Origin: Berberis thunbergii
Lineage: Eukaryota; Streptophyta; Magnoliopsida; Ranunculales; Berberidaceae
Assembly (NCBI GenBank): GCA_003290165.1
Contig: QNQO01000199.1
Coordinates: forward strand, 992,001 to 1,056,000
DNA length: 64,000 bases
Direction: 5' to 3'
This document shows positions 60,346-64,000 of this stretch, piece by piece (the first letter of the stretch is position 1; each line of letters opens with the position of its first letter). The position numbers and the translations under genes were made by a program. Under the pieces are notes generated by a model. The model was not told where the DNA came from and did no database searches. It saw only the letters and a program-made list of their open reading frames with translations.

Positions 60346-60914
60346 AGACATACAGCTAAAATGGAAAGAAAAAGCAAATACCACCGTAACATGATCGAAA
60401 GAATAATCTAGGGAACTGATATACGCTACATCTACCCTAGCAAAAAAGCATCGTCCTACATCGAAGCGAGAAAAACAACGGCCCTAAAGACGTTTGCACC
60501 GATCGACTCGAGGGTTTCACGAACAGATGCAAACTCAATCCAAATTTCCAAAAAAAAAATTAACGAGACGAACTCCATCGAGCCTCAGCAAATGACGCCA
60601 AGCAAGGAGCAATAGCGGACCAAGCAAAGGATGTCATGAATTAAACGACAAAAACATGAACCCTCGACATGAGGATAGACATCAACCAAGCAATGATCAA
60701 GAAGAAAAACCAAATCGCGCCCCGATGTAGCACAACTGTTCCAAAAAAACGACCGATAAGAATGGTCGAAACGGCCAAAAGGGAAAATCAATAAAGTTAT
60801 GAATTCGGAATCATCATCCCAAAAAGGATAAAAGCTTCGAAATAAATGCATGTGAAATAATCAGCATATAAAGCTAAAAGGAATCAGGACGCAAGTCGGA
60901 TACATACAATAAAC
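60346..60914 (+). other. Gag-array spacer of the gag-only element
   Basis: Where pol would begin, only A-rich sequence with scattered stops is found; no protease or RT motif in any frame. Confidence 0.6.
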
Positions 60915-62160
60915 TTCTAGTTTGATCAACCAACAAAGTAAAAATTGGACTAACGAGTCAACTAAGTAAAAATGACTTTGAATCGACTAGAATGTCGAAC
61001 CAACGAAGTAAAGGTTAGATGAACGAGTCAACTAAGTAAAAATGACTTTGAATAGACTAGAACGTCGAACTAACAAAGTAAAGGTTGGACGAATGAGTCA
61101 ACTAAGTCAAAACAACTTTGAGTCGACTGAGATGTCGAGCCAACGAAGTAAAAGGTTGGACGAACAAGTCAACTAAGTAAAAGCAACTTCAAGTCAACTA
61201 AGATGTCGAGCCAACGAAGTAAAAAGTTGAACTAATGAATCAACTAAGTAAAAATGACTTCGGGTCGACTAGAACGTCGAACCAACAAAGTAAAGGCTGG
61301 ACGAATGAGTCAACTAAGTAAAAAAGACTTTGAGTCGACTAGAATGTCGAACCAACGAAGTAAAGGTTGGATGAACTAGTCAACTAAGTAAAAATGACTT
61401 CGAACCGACTCAAACGTCAAACCAACAAAGTAAAGGTTGGACGAACGAGTCAACTAAGTAAAAGCAACTTCAAGTCAACTGAGATGTCGAGCCAACGAAG
61501 TAAAAAGTTGAACTAATGAATCAACTAAGTAAAAACGACTTCGAGTCGACTAGAACGTCGAACCAACAAAGTAAAGGCTAGATGAATGAGTCAACTAAGT
61601 AAAAAAAACTTTGAGTCGACTAGAATGTCGAACCAACGAAGTAAAGGTTGGATGAACTAGTCAACTAAGTAAAAATGACTTCGAACCGACTCAAACGTCA
61701 AACCAACAAAGTAAAGGTTGGACGAACGAGTCAACTAAGTAAAAGCAACTTCAAGTCGAATGAGACGTCGAGCCAACAAAGTAAAAAGTTTAACGAACGA
61801 GTCAACTAAATAACAACTTCAAGTTGACTAGAACATCGAACCAATGAAGTAAAAGTTGGGCGAACGAGTCAACTAAGTAAAAGCAACTTCGATTCGACTG
61901 AGACGTCAAGCCAACGAAGTAAAAAGTTGAACAAACGAGTCAACTAAATAAAAATGACTTCGAGTCGACTTGAATGTCAAACCAACGAAGTAAAAGTTGG
62001 ACGAATGAGCCAACTAAGTAAAAGCAACTTCTAGTCAACTGAGACATCAAGCCAACGAAATAAAAGTTGGAAAAACAGTCAACTAAATAAAAGTAACTTC
62101 GGGTCAAACCAACGAAGATAAACTTAAATAAATCAATTTCGGATCAACTGGATCGTCAAC
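60915..62160 (+). repeat. 70-bp tandem array with four-unit higher order
   Basis: About 18 units of 69-71 bp, each around GTCAACTAAGTAAAA...GACTTCGAGTCGACT...CGAACCAACGAAGTAAAGGTTGG. Unit starts near 60958, 61027, 61097, 61168, 61238, 61307 and so on. A marker variant CGAACCGACTCAAACGTC occurs at 61401 and again about 280 bases later at 61682, and the four-unit block between is repeated almost exactly. Units diverge toward 62150. Confidence 0.9.
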
Positions 62161-62610
62161 CAAACGAAGTAAGAGTGGAGCGAATATACCAACTTAAAAG
62201 GGGCAAATGTCGTTTTTATAAGAATATCAAACCAGCGGAGCAAAAGATGAAGGAAAAAATTAACACAACTCAAGAGAGCCTGAAATTAACTAACGCGCCA
62301 AATCGACAAAGTAGAAGACAAGCAAACAAAATAGTTTTTTCACACAAGCTTTGAGACAACCAACACGAAGTTAAGACGAATGTATTAGAGCATAGGAAAA
62401 TTCAAATCAGCAGAAGTCAGACAGGACAAAAATATAGATGTAAGTTGGAGTATAAATCATTTCGATAATAATGATCGACCTTTCAAAAGTCAACACGAAC
62501 GAAGTCAACAAAATGAACCATGACTACGAAGAAAAGTAAATGAGAAAATTCTTGTTCTTTAATAAAAACTATTTTATTACATTCAAAGAAGAAACTAAAG
62601 GAGTAGGAGG

Positions 62611-64000
62611 TCAAGCAGAGAGATCCATGGCATCATCAACAGCACCATCTGACAGACAAGGGGTAGCAGGATCACTGGCAGGAGCTCTCTCCGCAAAAGG
62701 AGAAGGCAATGGCTTTTCAGCCGTTGGATTCAACATCATCTTCATTCTCGAAGGTTAGATAAACCAAGTGACGATATTGAGAAAAGTTAACATGAAGACC
62801 CTCAATATAATCTAGAAGTCCAGTCCTTCCATCAACAATTCGCTGCCAATTTGCCACCTCCATAATGCGAAGCCTATCCTTAATAGAAGCAAGCTCATTC
62901 CTGGCTGCTATAAGTCAGCCCTCGACATAGAGTGCCTTCTCGGCGGACAACTCTTCTTCCACATAATGTAAGCGTGCATAAACACTATCTAATTCAGCTT
63001 TTAAAGATTTGAGCTCGGTCGTAGACCAATCTCGTGCGACCAACGAGGCTTGAGCAGCCCCGGCCGCTTTGATCCATTCAGAGTATCGCGTTCTTAACGC
63101 GTTGGATTGATAAGGAACATGGGAAAACACCAATAGAAGGACATCGAGCTTCCTCTCAAGAAAAACCACAAGATTACAACTAGCTTTATAACCCAAACCC
63201 ATCACCCTTGCGTAGGAAATATGACTCATCCCGTCCATTATAAGCCTAAGGTCATCGTCAAGATGAAGGCTCGGATCCACCACAAGTATCGAAGGCCTCT
63301 CCACTAACCGTTTATGCCATTCGTTAATCAACTTACGCGCACCAACCTGCATGTCAAGCCGGGAAAACCAGTAAAACTTGTCGTCCGATTTAACTCGAAT
63401 TTTGTCAGGGAAGGTTCCATCCAACTGATTTGCGAATTAAGAACGCAGGGATCCGAGAACACGGAGGAACCACCACTCACCATCGAGAATGAAGAAGGAA
63501 TGACAGGGGAACCATCCTCACCCTCTCGTTCCACAGTAACCATAGCAGTAGCAAAACGAGTGGCAGTTCCAATGAGAATAGAAGAGATTAAGCGGGCTAA
63601 AGAAGACAGGATCTCCGCCCCATCATCAACAGGATGAGTGAGAAAACGAAGAGATTGTGTCTCGGGAACTTGATCACGACTACAAAGTTCCTTAAATTGG
63701 ACAACAATCAATTGGAACATCTTATCATCGATGGCCCTAGGATCATCATTAGAACACTTGGCAACATTAGGACCACCATAAGTAGAGAGGGGCCTTTTTT
63801 TGCCATAGTCCAACAGGCGAATAGTCTCTTTTTCGCTCCTCTCCAATGCCAATTTCATCTCTTCAGGTTCTTGCAGAGAGTTACGATCCTCCCTCGAAGC
63901 CTCCCTGTCAACAGAACTCGAGTAAAGAGAAGCATGACGAGTAGAATCAATGAGCCACTTCTTATTAGGAACACAATCAGAACTCAAGAACAACCACTTC
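62611..64000 (-). pseudogene. Antisense ORF of the Tat-type element (aORF), runs off right edge
   Basis: On the strand opposite to gag, open reading continues from the window edge (KWLFLSSDCVPNKKW) to a frameshift near 63420. The second frame gives KIRVKSDDKFYWFSRLDMQV then GARKLINEWHKRLVERPS, a stop at 62915, and a coiled-coil-like tail (LIAARNELASIKDRLR) with stops at 62717 and, in another frame, 62611. Length exceeds 400 residues with only two or three lesions. Extra ORFs in antisense between the array and the 3' LTR are known in Tat elements (e.g. maize Grande). The FYWFSR-D block recalls their putative transposon-protein domain. Function is unknown. Confidence 0.6.

Larger units (their letters stand above)
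58408..64000 (+). mobile_element. Gag-only Tat-type Ty3 element with antisense ORF (TR-GAG-like), right end outside window
   Basis: Order on the plus strand: LTR ending at 58854, tRNA-Asp-type PBS, gag, about 500 bases of unrecognised sequence, a 70-bp tandem array, then a long ORF on the opposite strand. No protease, RT, RNase H or integrase is found between gag and the array, so it would need proteins from an autonomous Tat partner. The 3' LTR must lie to the right of the window. Confidence 0.75.

Noticed and set aside
60915..62160. CRISPR-like spaced repeats
   Set aside because: Units are contiguous diverged tandem repeats without unique spacers, in a plant retrotransposon.

Overview
This is intergenic DNA from a flowering plant, with no prokaryotic features. 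The evidence is dense nested LTR retrotransposons of plant-specific lineages (Ty3/gypsy Tat and Tekay/Del, Ty1/copia), plant-type LINE ORF1/endonuclease, tRNA-derived SINEs, TRIMs, hAT, PIF/Harbinger and Mutator-like elements, GT-AG introns, and relics of plant nuclear genes (CHX cation/H+ exchanger, glutaredoxin, ubiquitin-eS31, RAD6-type E2, uL23). I see no clearly intact host gene. Almost every reading frame is a transposon protein or a relic with stops and frameshifts.

Layout. 1-6.3 kb: decayed Tat-lineage Ty3 element on the minus strand with a 180-bp tandem array at its 3' end. 7.6-11.5 kb: integrase tail and 3' LTR of a Tekay element, carrying a hAT MITE. 13.4-20.1 kb: small DNA transposons, a ubiquitin-eS31 pseudogene split by a Tourist MITE (15.0-15.7 kb), and a non-autonomous hAT (17.46-18.79 kb) holding pieces of two host genes (RAD6-type E2 and ribosomal protein uL23). 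21.5-26.8 kb: a LINE split by a solo LTR that has a perfect 5-bp target duplication. 26.8-33.3 kb: Tekay integrase, a complete 2.2-kb LTR, three LTR-start modules each preceded by the same hairpin, and a second truncated LTR. 33.3-34.0 kb: a TRIM joined to half of a MITE.

35.3-41.55 kb: a CHX antiporter pseudogene (minus strand) interrupted by a 3.9-kb Mutator-like insertion. That insertion carries spliced exons of a GrxS12/C5-type glutaredoxin, an exon resembling the C-terminus of a large PHO2/UBC23-25-type E2, unidentified exons on the other strand, and two tandem arrays. 41.7-42.8 kb: hAT with a nested SINE. 43.8-49.4 kb: a Ty1/copia element (minus) interrupted by a tRNA-headed SINE-like insertion. 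49.6-50.5 kb: a complete TRIM with target duplication. 51.6-56.5 kb: a nearly whole PIF/Harbinger transposon with its Myb/SANT-like ORF1 and DDE transposase. 58.4-64 kb: the 5' part of a gag-only Tat-type element with a 70-bp higher-order array and a long antisense ORF running off the right edge.

The most interesting content is exon capture. Two unrelated transposons each hold fragments of two or more host genes, and three separate ubiquitin-pathway fragments lie within 25 kb. The second theme is how tandem arrays and extra ORFs sit at fixed places inside Tat elements.
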